Made by a program: the position numbers and the translations under genes. A model generated the notes under the pieces. It had not been told where the DNA came from. It did not search any database and saw nothing but the letters and a program-made list of their open reading frames with translations. DNA of 64,000 nt, taken from Hippea alviniae EP5-r. Lineage in GTDB: Bacteria > Campylobacterota_A > Desulfurellia > Desulfurellales > Hippeaceae. Positions 54,284 through 62,806 of this stretch are shown in pieces (position 1 is the first letter of the stretch; every line of letters starts with the position of its first letter). Where the stretch lies: contig NZ_ATUV01000002.1 in the NCBI RefSeq assembly GCF_000420385.1, forward strand, positions 310,001-374,000, given 5' to 3'.

Positions 54284-54959
54284 GATTGTAAATCTCGTAT
54301 TCCCACATAGATGTATCGTATGCAAAGCAAAGAGTAAGTCTTTTTTATGCGATGAGTGTTTCTCAAAACTTGACATAAATTTCCCGCGATGCAGGTTCTG
54401 TTCTCGTCCTGTTGCTTCTGAAAATTCGATTTGTATTGACTGTTTAAAAGGCGATAGGCAGTTTTCAAAAGGCTTTGTACTTTTTAACTATAGAGACGGT
54501 ATATCAAACAGGATTGTTGAGTTTGCTAAATTTTACGAGCAACCAAGGGTTTTTGACATTCTTTTTTATTTCTCAAGCATCATAAAAGATTTAGATGTGT
54601 TTGAAGGTGTTGATTTTATTATCCCTGTTGCCATGCATAGAAAAGATATAAAAGCAAGAAGCTATAATCAATCGGTTGTCTTAGCAAAAACTATAAGCAA
54701 AATAACAGATATAAAGGTGTGTTTTGATTGTGTTGAAAAGATTAGACAGACAAAGAAACAGGTAGGTTTATCCGCCAAAGAGAGAAAGAGAAACCTAAAA
54801 GGAGCATTTAGAATTACAAAAGAGTTGAAATGTAAAAAGGTTATAATTGTCGATGATGTGTTTACCACTGGTTCAACAATAAATGAGATAGCTTCTCTAT
54901 TTAAAGCAAAAGGTATTGAGACAAACTTCTTCACTTTTGCTGCAACGCCGCAAAGTTAA
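54267..54959 (+). CDS. ComF family phosphoribosyltransferase-like protein
   Basis: A 230-residue protein with an N-terminal zinc-ribbon of four CxxC pairs (CIVC, CDEC, CRFC, CIDC, about residues 16-60) and a C-terminal PRT domain whose PRPP-type loop is VIIVDDVFTTGSTINE (about 191-206). ComF proteins assist natural DNA uptake in competent bacteria, but many non-competent species have them and the reaction is not defined. It starts with a TTG at 54267 inside the previous gene's stop. Confidence 0.85.
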   Translation: MSLADEIVNLVFPHRCIVCKAKSKSFLCDECFSKLDINFPRCRFCSRPVASENSICIDCLKGDRQFSKGFVLFNYRDGISNRIVEFAKFYEQPRVFDILFYFSSIIKDLDVFEGVDFIIPVAMHRKDIKARSYNQSVVLAKTISKITDIKVCFDCVEKIRQTKKQVGLSAKERKRNLKGAFRITKELKCKKVIIVDDVFTTGSTINEIASLFKAKGIETNFFTFAATPQS

Positions 54960-54961
54960 AG

Positions 54962-55028
54962 TTGATTTTTTCTTTCATTTGTATATCATAACAAGGCTAT
55001 ATCCTTGCTTTCCACAGGCGTGGAAAGC
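54962..55028 (+). promoter_or_regulatory. rpsF upstream region: weak promoter and hairpin leader
   Basis: TTGATT (54962-54967) and TATCAT (54984-54989) are 16 bases apart. Downstream, CAAGG (54992-54996) can pair with CCTTG (55003-55007), and GCTTTCCAC (55007-55015) with GTGGAAAGC (55020-55028) around a four-base loop. rpsF leaders in many bacteria bind the S6:S18 pair and repress the operon; this hairpin may be such a leader, though the conserved CCG bulge is not evident. Confidence 0.4.
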
Positions 55029-55052
55029 CAAAAGTCCAGAAGGAGGGTGTTG

Positions 55053-55400
55053 ATGAAGTATTACGAGCTGTTGTATGTGTTGCAGCCCACGATGTCAGAA
55101 GAAGAGCTGAACAAGTTTATTAACGAAGTGGGCGAAAGGATTAAATCAGAAGGCGGAGAGATTTTCAAAAACGAGCTGTGGCAGAAGCGCAACCTTGCCT
55201 ATCCGATTAAAAAATTTAAGCAGGGTTATTATGTGCTTGTTCATTACAAGGCAGAGCCAACCGTTCCAAAGAAGATTGAAGACTATCTGCGCATCAAAGA
55301 AGCGGTGCTTAGGTGGATTAATGTTAATATGTTAAAGAAGGATATGAAGCAGTATCAGCAGGCAGAAGCAAAGAAGGAAGACAATGGCAAATCTGAATAA
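55053..55400 (+). CDS. rpsF: 30S ribosomal protein bS6
   Basis: A 115-residue ribosomal protein that pairs with bS18 on the 30S platform. It begins MKYYELLYVLQPTMSEEEL, as the family does, and has the LWQKRNLAYPIKKFKQGYYVL core and an acidic-polar tail. AAGGAGGG at 55040 places the start at 55053; a longer frame from 55005 lacks a ribosome-binding site and family sequence. It overlaps ssb by 17 bases. Confidence 0.95.
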   Translation: MKYYELLYVLQPTMSEEELNKFINEVGERIKSEGGEIFKNELWQKRNLAYPIKKFKQGYYVLVHYKAEPTVPKKIEDYLRIKEAVLRWINVNMLKKDMKQYQQAEAKKEDNGKSE

Positions 55401-55785
55401 GATTATGCTCATAGGCAATCTAACACGAGACCCAGAGCTTAGATACACGCCGGCAGGTTTGGGTATTGCAACATTTGGCATAGCTGTCAACACGCCTGTT
55501 GGTAAGGATGAACAGGGCAACAGGAAAACAGAGACGCTCTTTGTTGATGTTGTTGCATTCGGCAGACAGGCAGAGACAATTGCAGAGTATCTAAAAAAGG
55601 GTTCTCTGATCTATTTAGAAGGCAGGCTTAGATACAGAACATGGGAAGATGCCAACGGTTTGAAAAGGTCTAAGCATGAGATTGTTTTAAACAACTTTCA
55701 GTTTTTATCTTTAAAGGCTAAGGATGAGACAGCAGAAGATATAAGCATGCCAGCACCAGATGAAGATGAAGATATACCATTTTAA
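55384..55785 (+). CDS. ssb: Single-stranded DNA-binding protein
   Basis: A 133-residue OB-fold protein that coats single-stranded DNA during replication and repair. It has the NKIMLIGNLTRDPELRYTPAG start, the FVDVVAFGRQAETIAEYLKKG core, and an acidic tail ending DEDIPF, the site that recruits partner proteins. It lies between rpsF and rpsR as in many bacteria. GAGG (in tagcAAAG-type context) is not needed because it is translationally coupled to rpsF. Confidence 0.96.
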   Translation: MANLNKIMLIGNLTRDPELRYTPAGLGIATFGIAVNTPVGKDEQGNRKTETLFVDVVAFGRQAETIAEYLKKGSLIYLEGRLRYRTWEDANGLKRSKHEIVLNNFQFLSLKAKDETAEDISMPAPDEDEDIPF

Positions 55786-55810
55786 AAAAGAGAGTGGAGG
55801 TCAAACTTAA

Positions 55811-56074
55811 ATGAGCACAGACAATAAAAAGAAAAAGAGATATTTCAGATACCCAAGAAAGAAGGTTTGCCAGTTTTGTGCAAACAAGGTTGAAGAGATA
55901 GATTACAAGGATGTTGATACATTAATGAAGTATGTTACAGAAAGGTATAAGATAATCGGCAGAAAGACAACATCAACATGCGCAAAACATCAGAGAATGC
56001 TCACAAGAGCCATCAAAAGAGCCCGTGTAATGGCACTAATGCCATTTACAATCAGCAGGAAACTTAAGGGCTAA
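55811..56074 (+). CDS. rpsR: 30S ribosomal protein bS18
   Basis: An 87-residue ribosomal protein partnering bS6. RRKVCQFC-type motif (KKVCQFCAN, residues about 18-25) and [25 protein letters not shown] are the family core. The three or more cysteines with a histidine suggest the zinc-binding form. GAGTGGAGG is the ribosome-binding region. It is part of the rpsF-ssb-rpsR-rplI block. Confidence 0.95.
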   Translation: MSTDNKKKKRYFRYPRKKVCQFCANKVEEIDYKDVDTLMKYVTERYKIIGRKTTSTCAKHQRMLTRAIKRARVMALMPFTISRKLKG

Positions 56075-56087
56075 AAAGGGGGAAACA

Positions 56088-56543
56088 ATGAAAATCGTTC
56101 TATTGGAAGATGTTGAAAATTTGGGATACGCAGGTGATATAAAGGAAGTAAAAGACGGATACGCAAACAATTACCTTATACCTAAGGGTTTAGCTTTGGC
56201 TGCAACAAAGAGCAACTTAAAGCTTGTTGAAGAGAAAAGAAGAGCTATCTTGAGAAAGATAGAGAAGAAGATTGCCCAAGCAAATAAGATAAAGGAAGCT
56301 TTGGATGGTGTTGAGATAGAGATAAAAGCCAGAGCAGGAGAGAAAGGCAAGCTGTTTGGCTCTGTTACGGCAAACGAGATTTTTGAGCAGCTAAAGGATA
56401 AGGCTGAAGGCATAGATAAGAAAAACATAAGACTTCCAGAAGGTGGCATAAGGGAAGTTGGCGAATATACAGTTGAGATAGCAATTTACAGAGACATTAA
56501 GGCTTCTGTTAAAGTTAAAGTCAGTCCATTAGATGAGCAGTAA
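56088..56543 (+). CDS. rplI: 50S ribosomal protein bL9
   Basis: A 151-residue ribosomal protein with two globular RNA-binding domains joined by a long helix. The N-terminal VENLGYAGDIKEVKDGYANNYLIPKG motif is diagnostic, and GKLFGSVTANEIFEQL lies in the C-terminal domain. AAAGGGGG precedes the ATG. Its last 11 bases overlap dnaB. Confidence 0.96.
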   Translation: MKIVLLEDVENLGYAGDIKEVKDGYANNYLIPKGLALAATKSNLKLVEEKRRAILRKIEKKIAQANKIKEALDGVEIEIKARAGEKGKLFGSVTANEIFEQLKDKAEGIDKKNIRLPEGGIREVGEYTVEIAIYRDIKASVKVKVSPLDEQ

Positions 56544-57936
56544 TGCAATAAGGTCTTACCCGCAATCAATCGAAGCAGAGAGAGCGCTTTTGTGCTCTCT
56601 CTTTCTTGATAATTCCAAAATCAGTGAAGTTTTAGAGATAGTTAGTGAAGAAGATTTTTATGATGAGAAGAATGCGGCTATTTTTAAGGTTTTAAAGGAG
56701 CTTTATGCAGACGGTATTCCTTTTGACTTCGTTACCGTTTCAAACGCTTTAATAGAAAAGGATTTGTTTGAAAAGATAGGTCCTGATTATTTAACCAGCA
56801 TAACAGAGTTTTTACCTGCACCTGCAAACACAAAATACTACGCTGAGATAATCAAAAAGAAGTCTATTCTAAGGCAGCTTATCTCCATGTCCAACGAAGT
56901 TGCGACTATCTGTTATGATGAGCCTGAAGATATTGAAGATGTGCTGAATATTGCAGAGAAAAGGTTGTTTGAGATAGTCGGAAAAAGAGCCGGCAGGTAT
57001 AAAGGGCTTGATGATTTGGCAGAAGATACGCTTGAGTTTTTGCTTAAGCTAAAAGAGAGAAAGACTGTTCTAACAGGCGTTCCAAGTGGGTTTATAGATT
57101 TAGATAGGCTAACCAACGGTTTTCAGGAAGGAGATTTAATAATCATTGCTGGAAGACCGGGCATGGGCAAGACATCATTTGTCTTGAATGTGGCTTTGAA
57201 TGCTGCTTTGGATTACTCAAAGAGTGTTGGCATTTTCTCGCTTGAAATGGCATCAAGACAGCTTGTGATGAGAATGATAGCAACACTGTCTGGCGTTGAC
57301 ATGGGAAAGCTAAGAACAGGCTTTTTTGATAGCGAAGAGTGGGATAGGGTTGTTAAGGCTTTAGATAAACTTAAACATGTCAAGATTTACATAGACGACT
57401 CGTCGCTTCTTACTTCTATCGATATAAGAACAAAGGCAAGAAAGCTTAAAATGGAGAAGGATATAGACCTTCTCATTATTGACTATCTTCAGCTCATAGA
57501 AGGCAAAAATGCGTCTGTAAATAGGACTCAGCAGATTTCTGAAATCTCCCGTTCTTTAAAAATCCTTGCAAAAGAGCTTAACATACCTGTTATAGCTTTA
57601 TCTCAGCTAAACAGAGCCGTTGAAAATAGAGAAGATAAAAGGCCAACTCAGGCAGATTTAAGGGAGTCTGGCTCTATTGAGCAGGATGCAGATTTGATTA
57701 TCTTTATATATAGAGACGAAGTGTACAACAAGAATTCTCAGGATAAGGGTAAAGCAGAGATAATCATAGCAAAGCAGAGAAATGGCCCACAGGGAACGGT
57801 TAAACTGCAGTTTGAAAGCAGGATAGCCACATTCAGAAACCTTGCCAAAACAGCCGAAGATTACGGATACACACTAAATCAGGAATACGACTCTAACGAA
57901 GACTTAGAGATTGAAGACCATACAGACTCTCTGTAA
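56533..57936 (+). CDS. dnaB: Replicative DNA helicase
   Basis: Hexameric 5'-3' helicase of the replication fork, 467 residues. The N-terminal primase-interacting domain (about 10-110) is followed by a RecA-type motor: Walker A GRPGMGKTS (207-215), LEMASRQLVMRM, Walker B LLIIDYLQL, SQLNRAVENR, and LRESGSIEQDADLI. There is no intein. It starts inside rplI and the next gene, uvrA, follows its stop without a gap. Confidence 0.96.
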   Translation: MSSNAIRSYPQSIEAERALLCSLFLDNSKISEVLEIVSEEDFYDEKNAAIFKVLKELYADGIPFDFVTVSNALIEKDLFEKIGPDYLTSITEFLPAPANTKYYAEIIKKKSILRQLISMSNEVATICYDEPEDIEDVLNIAEKRLFEIVGKRAGRYKGLDDLAEDTLEFLLKLKERKTVLTGVPSGFIDLDRLTNGFQEGDLIIIAGRPGMGKTSFVLNVALNAALDYSKSVGIFSLEMASRQLVMRMIATLSGVDMGKLRTGFFDSEEWDRVVKALDKLKHVKIYIDDSSLLTSIDIRTKARKLKMEKDIDLLIIDYLQLIEGKNASVNRTQQISEISRSLKILAKELNIPVIALSQLNRAVENREDKRPTQADLRESGSIEQDADLIIFIYRDEVYNKNSQDKGKAEIIIAKQRNGPQGTVKLQFESRIATFRNLAKTAEDYGYTLNQEYDSNEDLEIEDHTDSL

Positions 57937-60729
57937 ATGAAGTTCATAAAAATCAGAAAAGCAAAGGTTCATAACCTAAAAAACATAGATGTTGATATAC
58001 CAAAAGGCAAGATAACCGTAATAACAGGACCTTCTGGAAGCGGCAAATCAACACTTGCCTTTGATGTGCTGTATGCAGAAAGCCAAAGGAGATATCTTGA
58101 GTCTTTAAGCGCTTATGCCAGACAGTTTCTTGAGAAAATAGAGAAACCCGATGTCGAAAGCATCGAAGGTTTATCACCGGCTATAAGCATAGACCAGAAG
58201 AGTATATCAACAAACCCACGCTCAACCGTTGGAACGATAACAGAGATTTACGACTATATGAGACTTCTATTTGCACACATAGGTGAAGTTTACTGTTATC
58301 AGTGCGGAAGAAAGATAGAAAAACAAGACCCGCAATCAATCGTAAACGAGATAATGAAAAAAGAAGGAAGGAAGATTCTAATTCTTTCGCCTATTGCCAT
58401 AAACAAAAAAGGCACATTCAAAAACGAGTTTGAAAAATTAAGAAAAGAAGGGTTTGTAAGGGTTATTGTTGATGGCGTTGAAAGGTTTTTGGAAGAAGAG
58501 ATTGAGCTTGATAAGAACAAAAAACACGATATCTATCTTGTTGTTGACAGGTTGAAGGTTAAAGAAGATGCAAGGCTAAGGGTTTCAGAGTCTGTTGAGC
58601 TTGCATTAAAAATCGGCAAAGGTATTGTGAATGTTAAAGATATAGATACAGGTGAGATGGAGTTATACAGCGAGCATTTTGCCTGTCCATACTGCGGTAT
58701 AAATTACAAGCCGATAACGCCACAGAGCTTCTCTTTTAACTCGCCGCTTGGTGCATGTCCAGAGTGTTTTGGACTTGGCAAGAGACATCAGCTTGATTTG
58801 GATAAGGTTATACCGGATAAGAGTTTATCCGTCAGAGAAGGTGTTGTGAAGCTGTGGAGAAAACCAAGATATTACTATTATCAAAAGTTTTTAATGGAAG
58901 CATGCAAACAGTTTGGCATTGACATATACACGCCGTTTGAAGAGCTTTCAGAAAGAGAAAAAGATATAATCCTGCTTGGTAAACCAGACGAAGTTGTTGT
59001 GTTTGAGATTTCGCCGGGCAAAAAGGTAAGAAAAGTTTGGAAAGGTGTTATAGGTTTGATTCAGGAGCAGTTTGCTGAGACTGATAGCATCAAGGTAAAA
59101 AGCGAGATAACCGCCCTAATGAAGGAGATAACATGTCCTGCATGCAACGGTGCTCGTCTAAATAGAGAGAGTCTATCTGTCAAAATACTCTCAAAGAACA
59201 TTATCGATGTTACGCGCATGAGAATCTCAGATGCCCTTGATTATTTCAAAAGGGTTGAAGAGAGCTTAACAGAACAGCAAAAACAGATAGCTAAAAGAGT
59301 GTTGAACGAGATAAAGACAAGACTTCAGTTTCTTGTGGATGTTGGACTTGACTATTTGACACTTGATAGGACAGCCAATACACTCTCTGGTGGTGAAGCT
59401 CAGCGTATTAGACTTGCAACGCAGGCTGGTAGCGGTTTGAGTGGTATAACCTATGTGCTTGACGAACCATCCATAGGCTTGCATCCAAGGGATACCGATA
59501 GGCTTATAAAAACACTGAAGAGATTAAGGGATAACGACAATACAGTTGTTGTGGTTGAACATGATACGAATATTATCGAATCTGCAGATTACATAATAGA
59601 CATGGGTCCTGCAAGTGGCAGGCTTGGTGGCGAAGTTGTGGCTTTTGGAACACCCGAAGAGATAAAAAGCAACGACAACTCTTTAACGGGCAAATATTTA
59701 AGTGGAAAATTGAAAATAGAATCGCCAAAAGCATACAGAAAGCCAAAGGATTTTATCAGGATAAAAGGTGCAAAAGTGCACAATTTGAAGAATATTGATG
59801 TCGAACTGCCACTTGGCGTATTTGTTTGTGTTAGTGGTGTTTCTGGCAGTGGGAAGAGTAGTCTTATTTTTGACTGTTTTTACGAGTATGCAATGGCTTA
59901 CAAGATGGGTAAAAAATTAAATGTATGCGAGACGATAGAGAATCTGAACAAGATTGACAAGATTATAAAAATCGACCAGACACCCATAGGCAGAACTCCA
60001 AGAAGCAATCCTGCAACATACACTTCTGTCTTTACTGACATAAGGGAGCTGTTTGCCCAAACGGAAGATGCAAAGGTTGCAGGTTTTACTCCTTCGCGGT
60101 TTAGCTTTAATGTCAAAGGTGGTAGGTGTGAGAAGTGTAAAGGTGAAGGGTATATAAAGATTGAGATGCAGTTTTTGGCCGATGTGTATGTCAAATGTGA
60201 TGTGTGCGACGGCAAAAGATACAATGAAGCGACGCTGTCGGTTAAATACAAGGGTAAAAACATATACGATGTACTTCAGATGACGGTTAATCAGGCTTAT
60301 GAGTTTTTTGAGAATGTGCCCAAGATAAGAAAGAAGCTTGAGATTATAAGGGATGTTGGGCTTGGTTATATTCAGCTTGGCCAACCCGCAACGACGCTGT
60401 CTGGTGGTGAAGCTCAAAGAATCAAGATTGCAAAATACTTAATAAGCCCGCCTGTTGGACATACATTGTATCTGCTTGATGAACCTTCCGTTGGACTGCA
60501 TTCAGACGATGTGAAGAAGTTGATAGAAGTTCTGAAAAAACTTGTTGAAACAGGAAATAGCGTAATTGTAATTGAACATAACTTGGATATTTTGAAGAGT
60601 GCAGACTACATCATTGACTTAGGTCCTGATAGTGGAGATAAAGGCGGCCAGATTGTTGCATCCGGCACGCCTGTTGAAGTTGCTAATTCAAACTCTTTTA
60701 CTGCCTTTTACTTAAAGAGAGTTATTTAA
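57937..60729 (+). CDS. uvrA: UvrABC excinuclease subunit A
   Basis: DNA damage sensor of nucleotide excision repair, 930 residues. Two ABC ATPase modules: Walker A GPSGSGKSTLAF near residue 32 and GVSGSGKSSLIF near 635; signature sequences LSGGEAQRIRLA and LSGGEAQRIKIA; Walker B YVLDEPSIGLH and YLLDEPSVGLH. Zinc modules use CPYC ... CPEC and CEKC ... CDVC pairs. An extra CYQC pair is near residue 117. The ATG follows the dnaB stop directly. Its last four bases overlap the convergent Fur-type gene, leaving no room for a terminator. Confidence 0.97.
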   Translation: MKFIKIRKAKVHNLKNIDVDIPKGKITVITGPSGSGKSTLAFDVLYAESQRRYLESLSAYARQFLEKIEKPDVESIEGLSPAISIDQKSISTNPRSTVGTITEIYDYMRLLFAHIGEVYCYQCGRKIEKQDPQSIVNEIMKKEGRKILILSPIAINKKGTFKNEFEKLRKEGFVRVIVDGVERFLEEEIELDKNKKHDIYLVVDRLKVKEDARLRVSESVELALKIGKGIVNVKDIDTGEMELYSEHFACPYCGINYKPITPQSFSFNSPLGACPECFGLGKRHQLDLDKVIPDKSLSVREGVVKLWRKPRYYYYQKFLMEACKQFGIDIYTPFEELSEREKDIILLGKPDEVVVFEISPGKKVRKVWKGVIGLIQEQFAETDSIKVKSEITALMKEITCPACNGARLNRESLSVKILSKNIIDVTRMRISDALDYFKRVEESLTEQQKQIAKRVLNEIKTRLQFLVDVGLDYLTLDRTANTLSGGEAQRIRLATQAGSGLSGITYVLDEPSIGLHPRDTDRLIKTLKRLRDNDNTVVVVEHDTNIIESADYIIDMGPASGRLGGEVVAFGTPEEIKSNDNSLTGKYLSGKLKIESPKAYRKPKDFIRIKGAKVHNLKNIDVELPLGVFVCVSGVSGSGKSSLIFDCFYEYAMAYKMGKKLNVCETIENLNKIDKIIKIDQTPIGRTPRSNPATYTSVFTDIRELFAQTEDAKVAGFTPSRFSFNVKGGRCEKCKGEGYIKIEMQFLADVYVKCDVCDGKRYNEATLSVKYKGKNIYDVLQMTVNQAYEFFENVPKIRKKLEIIRDVGLGYIQLGQPATTLSGGEAQRIKIAKYLISPPVGHTLYLLDEPSVGLHSDDVKKLIEVLKKLVETGNSVIVIEHNLDILKSADYIIDLGPDSGDKGGQIVASGTPVEVANSNSFTAFYLKRVI

Positions 60730-61145
60730 CCCTGCGACTTATTTTTACACTTGCTGCAGATACCGTAGCAGTATATATCACAGCTTGATATTTCAAAATC
60801 CCTTATCTCTTTAAGTTGTTTCTCTAAAAATGATGTGTCAAGCTCTATATCTATGACATCGCCACAAACCTTGCATATAAGATGGTGATGTGGCTTTTGA
60901 AATGCTATCTCATACTTGCTTTTTGCTCCACTGATGGCAAGCTCTTTTATAAGACCGTATCTCTTGAGTGTGTGGATATTTTTGTAAACCGTGGCAAGGG
61001 ACATAGATGGGAAATGTTCAGAAATGTTTTTGTATATTGTTTCCAAGTCTATATGCCCTGCCTTTTTAATCTCTTCCAAGATAGCTAATCTCTGAGGAGT
61101 TGCTTTAAGGTTAGTAGCCCTTAACATCTCTTTTATTTCGTCCAT
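60726..61145 (-). CDS. Fur/PerR-family metalloregulator
   Basis: A 139-residue repressor. The winged helix (about 8-70; LKATPQRLAILEEI, SLATVYKNIHTLKRYGLI) and a dimerisation domain with HHHLICKVCGDVIDIE are typical. Structural zinc would be held by CKVC and CSKC; an extra CDIYCYGIC adds cysteines. The first regulatory site looks PerR/Fur-like, but peroxide versus iron sensing cannot be fixed. No regulated operon is adjacent. It has its own promoter and an AAAGGAGGGC ribosome-binding site. Confidence 0.88.
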   Translation of the reverse strand: MDEIKEMLRATNLKATPQRLAILEEIKKAGHIDLETIYKNISEHFPSMSLATVYKNIHTLKRYGLIKELAISGAKSKYEIAFQKPHHHLICKVCGDVIDIELDTSFLEKQLKEIRDFEISSCDIYCYGICSKCKNKSQG

Positions 61146-61174
61146 CAGATATGCCCTCCTTTTAATTTTAAAAT

Positions 61175-61203
61175 ATAATAATCACACCCGCTTCTATTGT
61201 CAA
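61175..61203 (-). promoter_or_regulatory. Promoter of the Fur/PerR-type gene
   Basis: On the minus strand TTGACA (61198-61203) and TATTAT (61175-61180) are 17 bases apart, giving a start near 61168 and a short leader. An AT-rich region around it could hold an autoregulatory box, but none is clear. Confidence 0.65.
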
Positions 61204-61219
61204 GTAATATTTTTTATTC

Positions 61220-61247
61220 TTGACTAATAGATGGGTTTTGGTATAAT
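61220..61247 (+). promoter_or_regulatory. Strong plus-strand promoter before a small RNA or leader
   Basis: TTGACT (61220-61225) and a perfect TATAAT (61242-61247) are 16 bases apart. Expected start is near 61254. It is back to back with the Fur-type promoter; the two -35 boxes are about 16 bases apart. Confidence 0.7.
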
Positions 61248-61253
61248 TAATAT

Positions 61254-61340
61254 GCCCATCAATAAGACTCTTTGATTGCCCACCTTTAGCATCGCCTGGG
61301 TTTTTCTCCTTCCGTCAAACTTAGGTGATGCTTCTTTTTT
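61254..61340 (+). ncRNA. Candidate small RNA or attenuated leader
   Basis: From the predicted start near 61254 the transcript can form a small hairpin (ATCAA with TTGAT, about 61258-61276) and then a long stem, AGCATCGCCT (61288-61297) with AGGTGATGCT (61323-61332, one wobble). A T6 tract (61335-61340) follows, as in a terminator. The length is about 87 bases. No known riboswitch or RNA family is recognised. It may be an independent small RNA or a terminator-controlled leader for the marR-emrA-emrB operon. Confidence 0.45.
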
Positions 61341-61356
61341 AGCATAATTATAAATT

Positions 61357-61372
61357 AGTTGCAATTGAAACT
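61357..61372 (+). promoter_or_regulatory. Probable MarR operator with promoter
   Basis: AGTTGCAATTGAAACT is a near-perfect palindrome (one mismatched pair), typical of a MarR-family operator. A -10-like TATACT (61380-61385) follows, so a repressor here would block the promoter. The start would fall close to ATG 61395, leaving little or no leader. Confidence 0.55.
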
Positions 61373-61394
61373 TTTTTTATATACTATTCACAAT

Positions 61395-61844
61395 ATGAAA
61401 AGAGAGCCTTTGGGTAAATGGATTTCCATACTTTACAGGCACTCTATGATGTATGCCAACGAGTTTTTAAAGGATTATGAGATAAATGCAGGTCAGCTAC
61501 CATTTTTTATAAATATCATAGAAAACCCCGGCATAACGCAGGAAGAGTTATCAAAGAAGCTAAGAATAGATAAAAGCACAACGGCAAAATCTATAAAGGT
61601 TCTTATAAAAAAGGGTTATTTGACAAGAAAGGTTAGCAGGGAAGATAAGAGAGTTCATCTGCTTTATCCAACAGAAAAAGCCATACAGGTTAAGGAAGTT
61701 ATATTTAAAAGAGCTTTTGAGTGGGATGAAGATGTTCTGCTTAAGGGTTTTAGTGAAGATGAGAAGAGATGTGCATACGATTTGCTTAGAAGAATAACCC
61801 AGAACTGCCTTGAATACTTTGAGAAGAAGGAGATGGAAGGATGA
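61395..61844 (+). CDS. MarR-family regulator of the efflux operon
   Basis: A 149-residue winged-helix repressor, typical length. The core ITQEELSKKLRIDKSTTAKSIKVLIKKGYLTRK is the DNA-binding helix pair and the wing has REDKRVHLL. It directly overlaps emrA by ATGA, so it likely represses its own operon and responds to a substrate of the pump. ATG 61395 is chosen because it begins the family fold; no Shine-Dalgarno is present, so translation may be leaderless or weak. Confidence 0.88.
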   Translation: MKREPLGKWISILYRHSMMYANEFLKDYEINAGQLPFFINIIENPGITQEELSKKLRIDKSTTAKSIKVLIKKGYLTRKVSREDKRVHLLYPTEKAIQVKEVIFKRAFEWDEDVLLKGFSEDEKRCAYDLLRRITQNCLEYFEKKEMEG

Positions 61845-62806
61845 GCAAGAAGAAACTTATCGTTTTGGGGATTTTTTTGATTTTTGGTATTGCCACTTTT
61901 ATCTTTATTCAATACAAAAAAACGCATATTTCAACCGACGATGCATACATAACAAACGATATATACTGGGTTAACCCAAAGGTAAGCGGCACTATTGAGA
62001 AGGTGTTTATGGGAGATAACGAGTATGTAAAAAAAGGTAAAGTGCTTGCAGTTATAGACCAGAAGCCTTACAGAATAGCTCTTCAGAGAGCAGAAGCCAA
62101 TGTATCGCTGTATGAAGCAAAAATAGAAGAAGCAAAAGCGGCTATAGAAGCTGCAAAAGCAGAAGTAAACCTTGTAGTTGCAAAGTTAAAAAAAGCAGAG
62201 TGGGATTTTAAAAGGGCAAAAAAGCTGTTCAAAAACAGGGTTATATCAAAAGATGCTTATGAGAAGTATCTAACGAATTACAATGTTTTGAAGGCAACCT
62301 TAAAGGCAAAACAGGATGCTCTAAAAAGGGCTGAAGTATCCTTAAATAGCTTAAAAGAAGCTCTAAAAGCGGCAAAAGCAGCCGAGCATCAGGCAGAACT
62401 CAATCTCTCCTATACTTACATAAAAGCGCCAGCAGATGGTTTCATAACAAAGAAAAACATAGAAGTTGGCAAGTTTGCATCACCACAGCTGCCTATCTGC
62501 GCCATTGTTCCGAAGAGTGGTGCATGGATTGTGGCAAATTACAAAGAGTCTCAAATCGGCAAAATAAAACCAGGTATGAAGGTAAAAATAGAGATAGATG
62601 CCTATCCTTCGAAGGAGTTTGAAGGCAGGGTTGCATCAATTCAATACGGAACGGGCGAAGTGTTTTCTCTATTTCCGCCGGAGAATGCATCAGGTAATTG
62701 GATAAAGGTTGTCCAAAGAGTGCCGGTAAAGATTGTGTTTGACAAAAAACCAGATGTGCCGTTAAGGGTTGGTATGTCTGTTGAGACAACTGTTCTGGTG
62801 AAGTAA
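61841..62806 (+). CDS. HlyD/EmrA-type membrane fusion protein
   Basis: Periplasmic adaptor of a multidrug efflux pump, 321 residues. One N-terminal membrane helix (about 5-24), then a biotinyl-lipoyl-like domain (PKVSGTIEKVFMGDNEYVKKGKVLAVID), a long alanine-rich coiled-coil hairpin (about 75-190), a beta barrel (SYTYIKAPADGFITKKNIEVG) and a C-terminal region. EmrA links an inner-membrane EmrB pump to an outer-membrane channel. It overlaps marR, and the pump gene follows at once. Confidence 0.92.
   Translation: MSKKKLIVLGIFLIFGIATFIFIQYKKTHISTDDAYITNDIYWVNPKVSGTIEKVFMGDNEYVKKGKVLAVIDQKPYRIALQRAEANVSLYEAKIEEAKAAIEAAKAEVNLVVAKLKKAEWDFKRAKKLFKNRVISKDAYEKYLTNYNVLKATLKAKQDALKRAEVSLNSLKEALKAAKAAEHQAELNLSYTYIKAPADGFITKKNIEVGKFASPQLPICAIVPKSGAWIVANYKESQIGKIKPGMKVKIEIDAYPSKEFEGRVASIQYGTGEVFSLFPPENASGNWIKVVQRVPVKIVFDKKPDVPLRVGMSVETTVLVK

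Noticed and set aside
61252-61275. Seven-codon leader peptide (ATG CCC ATC AAT AAG ACT CTT TGA)
   Set aside because: The predicted transcript start lies inside the ATG and there is no ribosome-binding site or repeated control codon. Chance is the better explanation.
61285-61340. Signal recognition particle RNA on the minus strand (GACGGAAGGAG-like core)
   Set aside because: The conserved SRP tetraloop and GGAAGGAAGCAG segment are not present, and the minus strand lacks a promoter reading into it. The plus-strand stem followed by Ts explains the inverted repeat better.
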